A stretch of DNA of 64,000 nt from assembly GCA_032622095.1 (NCBI GenBank), contig CP136063.1, positions 207,191,934-207,255,933 of the forward strand, read 5' to 3'. A program made the translations under genes and the position numbers. The first letter of the stretch is position 1. Every line of letters begins with the position of its first letter. Source of the stretch: Siphonodentalium dalli. Lineage: Eukaryota; Mollusca; Scaphopoda; Gadilida; Siphonodentaliidae. Positions 10,286 to 20,226 of the stretch are shown here, in pieces. The notes below the pieces were generated by a model. It saw only the letters and a program-made list of their open reading frames with translations. It had not been told where the DNA came from and did no database searches.

Positions 10286-12281
10286 TATGGTATTGTTAAT
10301 TTCGGACTTCACGAGTTTAATATCAGTCCTAATTTTTTGACAATTATTTCGTTGTTTATCTACATTTGTTTGACTCTACCAGAGGTGTGTTTCGTTTCTA
10401 TGCTATTCGCGTTAGGTTCGTTTCTTTGTTCTTTGTTAGATTAGGCTTTCGCGAAATTACAACATTTCTCAGGGGGGGGGGGGGGGTCTGCAAAAAAATT
10501 CCGTATATAGGGCCGGGGTGGGTGGGTGGTCCAGAGGCGGAAAAAATGGTGCATGTAATTTTTTTCCAAAATGGTTTTTTTTCAAACAATTTACAAGTAC
10601 TGACCATGTAATGTTGTTTGTAAGCATGTTAGTACCATGCTTGTTGGTATAGGGCTATATAGGCAGTTAAAGTGACTCTTTAGCCTCAGATTTAGCAACA
10701 TTCTGGATTTCACAGTATCCCGGACCATGCACTTCACAGTGGACCACCGTATTAACGTTCAGGAAACTTATGATCAACGGAAGAAATATTTAGTAACCAA
10801 ATTAATATATTACCCAGTTGTATTCTCTGAATAAAAGTAATAAAACAAAAAAACTCTTTATCACAAATTGGATACTACATGGTGAATACTCAATGATGAC
10901 TACTAGTAGATATCATTAACCTGATTGTTGCATAACATGAAATTGAAAAGGGTATCTCATAAGTTTCTAATGTTTGAAATACTGTCTTGTTCTGACATGT
11001 AATCAAATTAATTTCTTCTGGTTATTTCTCATCTTGAATGATTGCTAGTATAATGTTAATTTGCAACAATTATCCAAATAAAACTGAATTGGTTATGATG
11101 AATGACATTACTGTTTACTGCTCAGACAATCCCAAATGAAGGTGACGCTATTCTCATTGAATTTCCGAACTTCATCTGGGAGCTTTACTACTCAACAAGA
11201 CGAAAATACTAATTGTATACTGTTATCACTTACAAATAGATGAACTGAAATAATGTGATGCATTCAGATGCATTGAGAAATGACATTCAATTCTTCATTC
11301 TGGTCTATCACCATACCAAACCACATCAAAATTTGACAACCGACACTTAACTTATATTGCAAAATCTTTGTATGGACTGAATTTCATAAAGTCGAACAGG
11401 GCCCATAACTCTGGTAGGCATTGGTGATCACAACCCGCGATATTATGCATATTCGTCCCCCATTTCTGGTCCGTCACCATGCCATTGGGCATCAAAATAT
11501 GACAACCGACTCTTGAGTTAAAATTCAAAATGTTTGTACGGACAGACGGCTCGAGACGTCAACTATATACCCGCCGACTAATATCGGGCAGTATAATAAC
11601 CATATATCTATGTGTATACCTAACCAAAAAACAATTCCCCTCCCCACCCCATCCCATTGGATAAGACTAAAGAGTTCTTTGATCATGCACATATAATTGT
11701 GGAACCCCTGACCTGTTTACCACTATTTACACTGGCCAGTGTTCTCTGTCAGACACAACACACTCGATATATTAAGGCTATAATGGGGTCTAGGGCAATT
11801 TGTGACATATAGTGTACCTATATACACAATGCTTAATTAATATTGTTGTTAGATACTGAAAACACCAGGAAACACATGGAAATACAGTATATTTTTCGTT
11901 TTTCTGATCTGTGTTTACCAATTAGCAAGGCAGTTAACACAGTTATTGAAGAACGCCTAAAAAAAACCTCTGAAATTTTGATAAAAACATGAGAAACAGG
12001 GGGTGGGTCCCCAAAATTTTGGAGGAAAAAAATATTTTTTTTGCAAAAATGGGGTGGTGGGTCCCTCGAGGTCGGAAAAAAACTTTTTGGGCCCTATATG
12101 TGCAATTTTTTTCCAGACCCCCCTGCATTTCTTTGTATTAATCAGCTGGCTATATTCTTATGCAACTTGTTAATTCTTGCCCAAGCATGTGCACATTAAT
12201 TACCATTCATCGCACGTATTCTAAGCTTTACTTTTAATAATAACTTATTTGTCAAATTGCTAATGCCATTGTAGTGATCGG
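10286..12281 (+). repeat. Left direct repeat (LTR-like), split by a hAT-like insertion
   Basis: Segments 10286-10469 and 12133-12281 together match the uninterrupted repeat at 13595-13927 over about 333 bp with roughly a dozen differences by eye. It begins TATGGTATTGTTAATTTCGG and ends CATTGTAGTGATCGGATAT. Direct orientation, similar length and a coding interior suggest an LTR. Against this, the ends do not fit TG...CA, and no tRNA-like primer site was recognised just downstream, so a tandem duplication remains possible. Confidence 0.65.
10470..12125. mobile_element. hAT-like non-autonomous DNA element, 1.66 kb
   Basis: Terminal inverted repeats start CAGGGG and run about 40 bp, with TCTG(C/G)AAAAAAATT and ATATAGGGCC in both arms. 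The insertion is flanked by CATTTCT on both sides (10463-10469 and 12126-12132). The related repeat at 13.6-13.9 kb carries a single CATTTCT at the same point, so the empty site is visible. CAGGGG ends fit the hAT superfamily, although hAT normally makes 8-bp duplications and only 7 bp match here. The interior has no transposase-like frame. Confidence 0.88.
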
Positions 12282-12558
12282 ATATTTTATATAAGAATTT
12301 GTAAAACTGTGATATGGCACTTTTATGTTTTGGAACTCCATCGTTCAGTCATTTCACATATTACAACTGGAGATCCAATTGTTTGTGTGCTATACCGGAA
12401 TGTCCGTATATTTCTATTGTGTAAATAAATGCTAATTCCCCAGAACGACTACAACTTCTTACTGTACCAAAAACAGCTCTACCAAAGTGTTGGAGAATTC
12501 GGGACAGTGACCTTTTGGCTCGCTGTAATATACACGATCCTGGTGGAACTAAAACAAG
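12282..12558. other. Leader between left repeat and the 298-codon ORF
   Basis: A 72-codon frame (12429-12647, ATG at 12429) overlaps the start of the main ORF in a different frame. It has one hydrophobic stretch but no recognised domain. It could be a 5' upstream ORF of the element or chance. Confidence 0.3.
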
Positions 12559-13455
12559 ATGATACCAAACAACATTCTAAATCTTCTGGCGACATTCGAT
12601 ATCGGACAACACAGTTTGAATTGGAGTTTCAACACGACCAACGGTAATCTTAACTTAATATTGAATTGGACGAAACCAACATTACCGAAGAACAAATCAC
12701 CATCGAACAGAGCAAGGGATAAAGCTAGAATGGATTGTTTTAACGAAAGGAAACAGCGTGGACAGGAGAATGATGCCATAATGTGTGCGGTTTCAACCCA
12801 ATTGGAGAACATGCCGATTGCGGAGACTGTGAGTACCCAAACCAGCATATGTTCCAAAACAGATTTCGGTGTTAATGCAATTCCACGTGCAACCGAACGC
12901 TACTCACAAACATCCAATTTTACTCAGGACATTGGAATAATGGTTTCGCCTTCTGCTACTGTGTCAACTGTTGAAGATATAATTCCTTCTTTTCCTGCGA
13001 CTACAATCATCGAAAGTTCAACTGAAACGTCACAAACTGATAAAACGCCCTGTTTCATGGCTCGCAGATCTGAAAAACAAGGCCCGATAGCCGAGAAAGT
13101 CCTAAGATCACGGACCTACAATAGCACGCTCCAATGTTTAGTAAAGTGGGAAGGTGAATCGGTAAAAAGTGCTACATGGGTTAACGGAGACAATCTTGAC
13201 ATCAACGCACATGGCTATATCATTGATAACCCAACGAATATAGCCGGAAAGCAATCATCGAATGGAGCCGGACATCCAGCAACTCTGATATACGGTCCAC
13301 CAAGGGACCCGGATGAAATATGCGAGGTTCAAGATATGTACAAGACATCTGATGGAAAAGATTTATGGACTGTGCAATATTACGATTTGGAGCGTCGTGT
13401 AGTGGCAGCCAGCTCTATTCCTAATTTCATTCAGGATGAACTAATAGAACACTAA
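12559..13455 (+). CDS. Element-encoded 298-aa protein with two chromo-like segments
   Basis: An ATG-initiated, uninterrupted 298-codon frame. Residues about 20-65 carry a tryptophan/aliphatic block (NWSFNTTNGNLNLILNW) followed by a basic KNKSPSNRARDKAR motif. Residues 75-170 are Ser/Thr-rich and probably disordered. Residues about 177-222 look like a chromodomain (IAEKVLRSRT, LQCLVKWEG, ATWV), and 253-296 resemble a second, weaker one (EICEVQDM, LWTVQYYDLE). No protease, reverse transcriptase, integrase or transposase signature is present. The ORF lies between the two LTR-like repeats. Chromo-like modules in retroelements usually bind histone tails and steer integration, but here no integrase is attached. 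It may be a Gag-like or accessory protein of a non-autonomous element, or a host-coopted gene. Function is inferred only. Confidence 0.6.
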   Translation: MIPNNILNLLATFDIGQHSLNWSFNTTNGNLNLILNWTKPTLPKNKSPSNRARDKARMDCFNERKQRGQENDAIMCAVSTQLENMPIAETVSTQTSICSKTDFGVNAIPRATERYSQTSNFTQDIGIMVSPSATVSTVEDIIPSFPATTIIESSTETSQTDKTPCFMARRSEKQGPIAEKVLRSRTYNSTLQCLVKWEGESVKSATWVNGDNLDINAHGYIIDNPTNIAGKQSSNGAGHPATLIYGPPRDPDEICEVQDMYKTSDGKDLWTVQYYDLERRVVAASSIPNFIQDELIEH

Positions 13456-13594
13456 ACAATTCCAGACCACTGAAATATGTATCCAACTCGGCAGAATATT
13501 ACCACAAAAAAAGCAGCGATAACTTTGGATTATAACCATTTCCTGGTCCATAACGAAATTGCAGGAGCAATTTCATCCCGAAGAAGAAGGCACT
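13456..13594 (+). other. Spacer with polypurine run before the right repeat
   Basis: The sequence CGAAGAAGAAGG lies about 5 bp left of the right direct repeat, where an LTR element would have its polypurine tract. Suggestive only. Confidence 0.35.
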
Positions 13595-13927
13595 ATGGTA
13601 TTGTTAATTTCGGACTTCACGAGTTTAATATCAGTGCTAATTTTTGGACAATTATTTCATTGTTTATCTACATTTGTTTGACTCTACCAGAGGTGTGTTT
13701 TGTTTCTATGCTATTCGCGTTAGGTTCGTTTCTTTGTTATTTGTTAGATTAGGCCCTCGCGAAATTACAACATTTCTTTGTATTAATCAGCTGGCTATTC
13801 TTATGCAACTTGTTCATTCTTGCCCAAGCATGTGCGCATTAATTACAATTCATCGCACGTATTCTAAGCTTTACTTTTAATAATAACTTATTTGTCAAAC
13901 TGCTAATGCCATTGTAGTGATCGGATA
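13595..13927 (+). repeat. Right direct repeat (LTR-like), uninterrupted
   Basis: The partner of the left repeat, about 333 bp, with GAAATTACAACATTTCTTTG continuous where the left copy carries the 1.66-kb insertion. Differences from the left copy are about eleven substitutions and one 2-bp indel, counted by eye. Confidence 0.8.
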
Positions 13928-14341
13928 TATCGGGCACCTATACATGCACGTTCATTCAGGAAATTATTTCTGCTTTCTGTATGTCACGGTCGAAAACAAT
14001 TTGTCCTCAAAGTTTAAAAGAATTAGTGATTGTCACTCCGTTCACACAAATTGTTCTCCGTTCACACAAATGAATGAAGGCACAAAGTTCAATTGCATAT
14101 ATCTAAGCACGTCAGATATAAATTGATAATAGCAAAAACAAATTCAAGGTAACATAACATTATCATGTGAAATGTGTATTTTATCAAACGAACATTCATA
14201 TATTCAAACAAAATGTTTAAGATTGCATTACTTCTGCACATATACATGTAATATCATATTTGATTATCTCGTGTGAAAAGTTATCCGACATACTGCAGGT
14301 ATCATGGAGTCAATGAAGCATTGTTCGTTGTATAGCATATG

Positions 14342-14344
<3 letters not shown>
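13928..14344. other. Non-coding spacer
   Basis: No gene. The word ATGCACGTTCATTCAGGAAA (13943 on) recurs at about 15553, hinting that the material between them is inserted or duplicated. Confidence 0.4.

Positions 14345-14393
<49 letters not shown>
14345..14393. repeat. (AT)n microsatellite
   Basis: About 24 uninterrupted AT dinucleotides. Confidence 0.95.
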
Positions 14394-14395
<2 letters not shown>

Positions 14396-14735
14396 TATTG
14401 TGAACTATTGATACCGAGAAGCTAGGGTTCATTTAATTGTGTACTTCATTCGTTTTGCTAGATTGTCATATCTGGTATTGTTTGGTGTTGTTTGGGAAGG
14501 GATAGCTACTTATGAAACTTTGGTTCTGCACGCAGCGACGAGCTAATTTCCCCGTGGAAACATTGTAGCTCCCTCCCTTAATCTACCCATACCTAACTTG
14601 ACGATGTTTATTGATGAATTAGTACTAGAAGATTGAGATAAAAAATTTTGTCACAGGAGTTGCATGTATATAGACATTAATAGTTTAGTCATTGTGGATA
14701 TAACTGATTGGTTTATGTATTGGTGTCTGCCTCAA

Positions 14736-15199
14736 CTACACATCGATAAGGACGTCTACGTTTTTTCCTTCCTGTGTTCTATTTATATAAAATTCGTTCT
14801 TCAGAGACTCTGGGATGTTACCTTCAGGCTCCCAAGTTCTTTCTGTGTGGTATTTCCACTTAACTAGATATTGTTTGCTTGTGTACCATTTCTTGGCCTT
14901 GCCATTCAAATGCATGGCTAACAATGACTCTGCGACAGTTTGACTTTTTTTGTGACAGTGACGTAGCTGTCAAACACACTTAGCCAATTCCTGACATCGT
15001 CATTGGATTCACCACTAAATTTCGGAAGTTGGATACTACCCATACTGTGTACCATGACTGGGGCTTCTTGGCTCATACTGTCGCTCGGTGTTGTCGGTAC
15101 CGTTGAACGAAGGCTATAGCTGCTAGGCTTTGTAATCCGGACTCCACCAGCTGATATATGGCGACTTTGTCTTTGGGGAATTTTGGCCAAGGCCTCCAA
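14736..15199 (-). pseudogene. Collapsed Ty3/gypsy chromovirus remnant (Gag piece joined to chromodomain)
   Basis: Reading on the minus strand, the right part (15199-14918) contains a Gag-like block, IQLPKFSGESNDDVRNWL. After a one-base frame change near 14930 this resumes as AMHLNGKAKKWY. Within a few codons it runs into KQYLVKWKYH and RTWEPEGNIP, which is the chromodomain at the end of chromoviral integrases. Protease, reverse transcriptase, RNase H and the integrase core are all missing, so a large internal deletion fused the two ends of the element. It cannot be functional. Flanking LTRs were not identified. Confidence 0.75.
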
Positions 15200-15599
15200 A
15201 CAGAGGGCTGCAAAGTATGGGAATGAAAGATAGATAAACTACGTTCCAAGTCAGATGAATTTTACTTAATGTCTAACATCTGACTCGGCGCTTTTAAATA
15301 TCTGTCAATCCCATGCAGGTGTGACGCGTTGTGTATCGTCGTTTTGGTGATAAGCGAGTTTGTAACGCACCTTGGCAAGTTGCTACGGATTGATCTGAGA
15401 CCTTCTGTCATTCATTAATTTATCGGATTAGTCCACGACTCGGATTTTGCAAATCCCGCGATAATTCCGTCGGCTTACAGTTTACTGACACAATTGTCAA
15501 TGCTTAATTCGTTATGGCGCTAAAGTGTATGTGTATGGGCACCTTGCGATAAATGCACGTTCATTCAGGAAATTATTTATGCTTTCTATTATTATGTTA
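15200..15599. other. Non-coding spacer
   Basis: No gene seen. On the minus strand this would be the 5' leader or LTR side of the Ty3 remnant, but no repeat partner was found for it. Confidence 0.35.
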
Positions 15600-16711
15600 T
15601 TGAAAACTGGCGTATAACATATATCTATTTAGAGTGCAGCGCGCAGCCCGTCTCTGTACAATTTCTACTTTCTCTGGGAGGTACTGCTGTCAGGGATCCA
15701 TATTGAGTATTCCAGTTGTGGTTTAGCATATGTTTTGTAGACAAGGTCTTGTTTTGTAGTTTTTTGTTCTCATGTTACGTCTTAGGAATAGGATGGTACC
15801 ATTGGCTTTATTTGTGATGGTAGTGATGTGGGTTTTCCATGATAGGTCATTTGAGATAGTTATGCCGAGATATTTTGTAGCTTCTGTTGATTTGAGTAGC
15901 TGGTTATGTAGTGTGTAGTCATGGAGAATAGGGGTTTCTTTACGAGCGAATCGTATGACTTCGCATTTACTTGGGTTGAATGACATAAGTCAATATTTCT
16001 CCCAATTTTCAAGTTTGTGTAGTTCGTTTTGTAGGATATTACAGTCAATTTTAGAGGAGATAGCACAATACACAATAGTATCATCTGCGAAGAGGCTGGC
16101 CTGACATCTGAGGTTTGTGGGGAGGTCATTTATATAGATCAAGAAGATAAGAGACTCGGGCCAATGATATAACCCTGGGGACACCTGGTAGAATTTAGAT
16201 TCTTGTCCATTAACTTGAACTTTTTGACTCCGATGTGATAGGAAGTCGGCAATCCAATTTGTAAAAGATGTGTTTATGCCTATTTCCAAATCGTCTCATG
16301 TTAAGAAGAAGTCTGCTATGGTCCACTTTATCAAAAGTCTTGGAGAGGTCCATAACAACTACATCGGTTTGAGTCCATTCTGTCATATTTTCAAAGATAT
16401 CATTCATGAATGCGATAAGCTGTGTTTCACAGCTTATTTAGATAGGTTATAAAGTCGCCAAGAATCCGCATGTGGCCATCTTTGTGGGCTTTCTTTACAG
16501 ATGTTTCTAGGCCATTTAAGCTGTCAATATTGTTTTCATCTGGTTGTAGTATGATGCAACATGGACGTTTTTTTTTAGCCTGGTATGACAAGCTTTGCCT
16601 AAATAATCTCGAAAGGAGAGTCAAGCTCGTGTTGTCTAGAGATATGATGTCTTTAGAGATGGCAAGATGTGAAACGCATATATGACTAAAGTTTGAACTT
16701 AAGACCATCAC
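15600..16711 (-). mobile_element. CR1-like LINE, internally deleted and frameshifted
   Basis: Minus-strand fragments in three frames give, in order: the end of an APE endonuclease (16711-16430, with HMRILGDF); the reverse-transcriptase middle (ETQLIAF, DVVVMDLSKTFDKVDH); the IADFLSHRSQKVQVNG block; the catalytic box SLFADDTIVY (about 16100-16070); then LMSFNPSKCEVIRF and YLGITISNDLSW, and a final patch near 15640 ending VQRRAAR. The endonuclease GDF box is joined almost directly to the RT ETQL block, so the segment normally lying between them is deleted. Several frameshifts confirm that it is dead. Confidence 0.85.
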
Positions 16712-16724
16712 TTGCTTTCATGAA

Positions 16725-17900
16725 ACTGGGCCCGGCGGGAGTTGAGCGGAGCGAACATCAATTTACTTTGTGTCGCTTGCTGTTCCTGTCACCAGACGTT
16801 AGCACGAGTGAGTTGTGTGGATTTGTAACCTTCGGGGAGCCGCCGCCCTCGTGCTAACGCCGGCTTGAGTGAGATGGTTTTGGATTAGGCTCAGGACGGA
16901 TTATGGAGCTAATCCCCGACGCCGCGTCAGCTGCAACGCAAAGCAGTCGGATGGTGGACACTGCTAGCTGGCAACTCCAGTCTAGCAGGGGCTATCTGGT
17001 CATTTGCATTGAATTCCGGACAGAAGATGCTGGCATCCAGAGGTCTACTGCCCGGGACAGGAACACCGAAACCACCCGACGTACCATGAAGAGAGATCCA
17101 CCAAAGAAGAAGACGCCGTCTAGACGGAGAAGGGACGCCGCCAGACGGGCGAAACGGAAGAAGAAGGGGGTGACTGTTGATATGCCGGTCACCCATCCCA
17201 GTGTGGTCCAGCCGACGTCCAGTGTCACAGCCGGTAGGTCGGAGTTGTCTGAGAGACGCCCAGACGACCCGACCTGCATGGAGACAGGCGACATCAGACC
17301 AGGTATCAGGGACTCCGTTGGTCTGCAGGAGATCCCCGCTGTCGTCATCGAGGCGAGCGGATACAGGGCCGTGGACACCACCCCAGATGTTACTGCCGCC
17401 AGCTTCGATGTGGAGATGGACAGTTTACCACCTCGGACACCGGAATTCCATCCCGGTGTCCCCCATCTCCACGGATGACAACAACAACAGCACAGCCACC
17501 ACCCGCTCTGTGGAAGAGACAGTCGCTGAATCCAACAGAGTGATGGCAGATATCGAGGCTGACACTATTAGACTGAAACAGGAACACAAACAACGGAAGA
17601 AATACTGGGAAGAACAAGCCATTCGAGATGCAGAAGCTGACAGAATAATAGCAGCAGCGATTTAACAACGACAACAACAACAGCAAACAAATTTCAGAAC
17701 GAAAGAAAAAGAAACCAAAAAAGAAGAAATAACACGTCTAGATCATTTTTTTCTTCCACCTTCATGTTATGTTTATGCTATCATTCTCACAACCCCTCTC
17801 ATCATTCACAAGTGGGTTGTAGGGGAGGGGCTACGCCCCTTCCAAATCCTCCCTGGGTCCCAAGCCCAAAATCACCAATAAAGGAACGTGTGGTCACCGG
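16725..17900 (+). other. GC-rich inserted segment
   Basis: Base composition changes abruptly at about 16725 (CGGCGGGAGTTGAGCGGAGC) and returns to AT-rich sequence after about 17900. The segment contains the ORF at 16903-17665 and a direct tail AAGAAGAAATAACACG. The contrast with both flanks marks it as an inserted unit. Its ends were not resolved. Confidence 0.55.
16903..17665 (+). pseudogene. Frameshifted element ORF with KKKTPSRRRRD motif and C-terminal coiled coil
   Basis: The first frame runs from ATG 16903 for 191 codons. It has a SWQLQSSRGYLVICIEF block, a highly basic run containing KKKTPSRRRRDAARR, and an acidic Ser/Thr/Pro-rich tail. Near 17440-17470 a one-base shift moves the natural continuation to another frame. 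That frame adds about 65 residues rich in Glu, Lys and Arg (SVEETVAESNRVMADIEAD, QRKKYWEEQAIRDAEADR) that look like a coiled coil. The N-terminal block plus SPS/TPS-Arg motif parallels the 298-aa ORF at 12559. No enzyme domain is seen. Probably a Gag/ORF1-like nucleic-acid-binding protein of a mobile element, now broken; the family is not identified. Confidence 0.5.
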
Positions 17901-17914
17901 CTTGTATTTGCTGG

Positions 17915-18195
17915 GACCCCGGTCAGTCAGTTGGTCAGTAAGTTAGTCATGTTCAAACATATGGAGTCGGTCGAATGAATCCAACAATCAGAGCAGTTGT
18001 CGTGAGTGTCGACTTTTATGATGTTGTTTAACGATTCACAAATATTATTTGTCCACATGTTTGGAATAATCGACGTCCGTCGTTTGTGCATGATCAAACG
18101 CGTTTTCTCTCCCAGTATTATGTAGCCTATGCAATATTTGTCTGGTGTTGAGAATTTGAGAAGTGATTATACCCAGTCCGTATTTTGGATTCTGG
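17915..18195. repeat. Dispersed repeat (copy at 61785-62035)
   Basis: GTCAGTTGGTCAGTAAGTT, CCACATGTTTGGAATAATCG, AACGATTCACAAAT and GTCCGTATTTTGG occur in the same order in both copies. The right-hand copy may be part of an LTR (see 62040-62560). Confidence 0.8.
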
Positions 18196-18274
18196 TGATA
18201 CATGTATAGTACTGTCTCTTCCATCATCAAAAGTCCAGATGCTGAACTGATCATTCTTTACACTATGTCATTAA

Positions 18275-18513
18275 CCCTTCCATGACTGGAGCTTTCTGAA
18301 ATTTTGCGGAAAACCCTGTGCCAATTCATTCTCGTATATATGCGAGTCTCCCATGGGGAGACTCCCATATAACTGAATGCATTGGCCTAATAATATCAGC
18401 CAGTGCATTAACTTATATATGCGAGGCTCCCTGTGGGAGATTCGCATATATAAGGGCATGCACTGGCACATAATCTTTAATACTGCACCAGCGCAGTCCC
18501 CGTCATGAAAGGG
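18275..18513. mobile_element. TTAA-flanked MITE with two hairpins (CCCTTTCATGAC subfamily)
   Basis: TTAA at 18271-18274 is followed by CCCTTCCATGAC; the right end reads GTCATGAAAGGG then TTAG. Inside are two degenerate hairpins built on TATATATGCGAG. TTAA target sites and CCCTTT ends point to piggyBac-type mobilisation. No coding capacity. Confidence 0.75.
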
Positions 18514-18530
18514 TTAGTCATTTCTCCTGA

Positions 18531-18800
18531 TTATTGTGCATATTATGAATATAGCCTGTATTCACTTTAAAGTAATGCGAAACACTCCACTTATAAAGTT
18601 GAGATCAAATTAGACAGAAAACAGCGTAATTGTTATAAAGGAATCGCATGTACATGCAGTGGCTATTGTTTGCGGAATCATTGACGTATTGTTAATGCCC
18701 AATAAGTCGTCCCAATAAAGTAGTAAATATTTATATTTATGTGTAGTTCAAACATCGTATCCTCTGAATTGGCGCAGTCGATGTATTTGGAATATCCGAT
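18531..18800 (+). repeat. Dispersed repeat, copy 1 of 3
   Basis: GCGAAACACTCC, a GCAGTGGCT patch and AGTAGTAAATATTTA are shared, in order, with 34040-34350. The second half is also shared in reverse orientation with 24395-24600. Divergence is substantial. Confidence 0.55.
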
Positions 18801-18839
18801 AATCTTAGTTGATTGCTACATTCTTGCAGTGGAGATATT

Positions 18840-19080
18840 GAGGATTATGATGACGATTACGATAATAATGACGATGACGAAGATGATGGTGTTGATGATG
18901 ACGATGATGATGATGATGATAACAAAGGTGATGCTGATAATGACGACGATGATGATGGTGACGATGAGGACGATGGTGATGAATGACGATGATGAAATGA
19001 CGAGTAGTTGACGATTATGATGAATGCATGATATTGGTGATGATAATGATGATGATGATGATGCGACGATGATGATGACT
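18840..19080. repeat. GAT/GAC-rich microsatellite
   Basis: Long runs of GATGATGAC and related trinucleotides. Both strands stay open by composition, giving poly-Ser/His or poly-Met/Asp strings that are not considered genes. Confidence 0.92.
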
Positions 19081-19084
19081 GCAT

Positions 19085-20226
19085 GACTATGTTGTAAATA
19101 GTGTATATATGTTCACATTCATCTCTAATTTCATGTTAATTCATGATTGAGTAAATAAAGCATTCGCAGATAGCGTTTGGTAGTACACCAACATATAGGT
19201 CTTATTCACAAAAGGAAGTCCATAATGTATCTTTAAGGTGTAGAGTGTAGTGGAAACAAGTATATAGGGAAGCGCGTCTATATTGTGTTGACTAAATTAA
19301 TACAGCTTCATCATCAGTGCCAAATATGGTTTTCTACGGTGGGGCAGCAGATTGTCCTGCTTTCCACCAGGAAGGTCGCAGAATAGTGATACTTTAATTT
19401 ATCAGTAAAACATAATTAATGTGTTATATTGTTCCAAAGATAACTATATATCTATTTCAGAAGTTTATTAAGTTGGTCACGGAAATTTCTTTAAACAGAT
19501 GGATGATTACCACAATTGTCCATTCCTATAGCGCTGATAAAAAGTGCCATTTTCTAAATGTTGTGCCGCCATATTGCTCCTCGTCTATTCGCGAGGCCTT
19601 GTTCGTCCTTTTTGGCTCAAACAATATAAATTTAAAGTTAACAAACATTGGTAAACAATGTCATAGATGATTCATTACAATGTATATTATAATTTATAAC
19701 GCACCGACTTCGCCAATCATCTCTTAATTGGGCCCAGGGCGACAGGCGCATTATCGTATAACATGCAGTGCGACCGAGAGCTAAAACTAAAACAAAGTTG
19801 AAAAACACAGGTATATAATCACCTAAGCACGATAACGAATTTTATATCCCGTGGTTCGAAACGTCTCCATGTACAAATGCATGACAACTGTAGATGAGAT
19901 CAATCATTATCCAAGGTACTATCATGATTCCATGCACCCAACTCAATTATCCACACCACACTACACATTGACTGCTCCGAGAATGGTATATCGGTCGAAG
20001 ACATTCACACTACTCCGCATGCATATTTATTAGCAACGACCGGGGTCATTCGAGGGTTTTAGGCATTCTGCCCAAATGCACATGCTAAACATAGTTTTAT
20101 TTCCACCCCAACTACCATATACACCTTCTGTCGCGCACACTGACTACTATTATGATAAACGATTTATAATTAATGAACACGTATACTCTGTGGGCTTCGC
20201 TTGGTACAGGGACAACACAAAGCTCA
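19085..20226. other. Non-coding spacer
   Basis: No gene, tRNA or clear repeat is recognised. Confidence 0.4.

Noticed and set aside
16927-17686. Minus-strand open frames opposite the GC-rich ORF
   Set aside because: Shadows of the plus-strand ORF in GC-rich sequence.
18739-19084. Open frames rich in Met/Thr/Asp or Ser/His
   Set aside because: Pure products of the GAT/GAC trinucleotide repeat.
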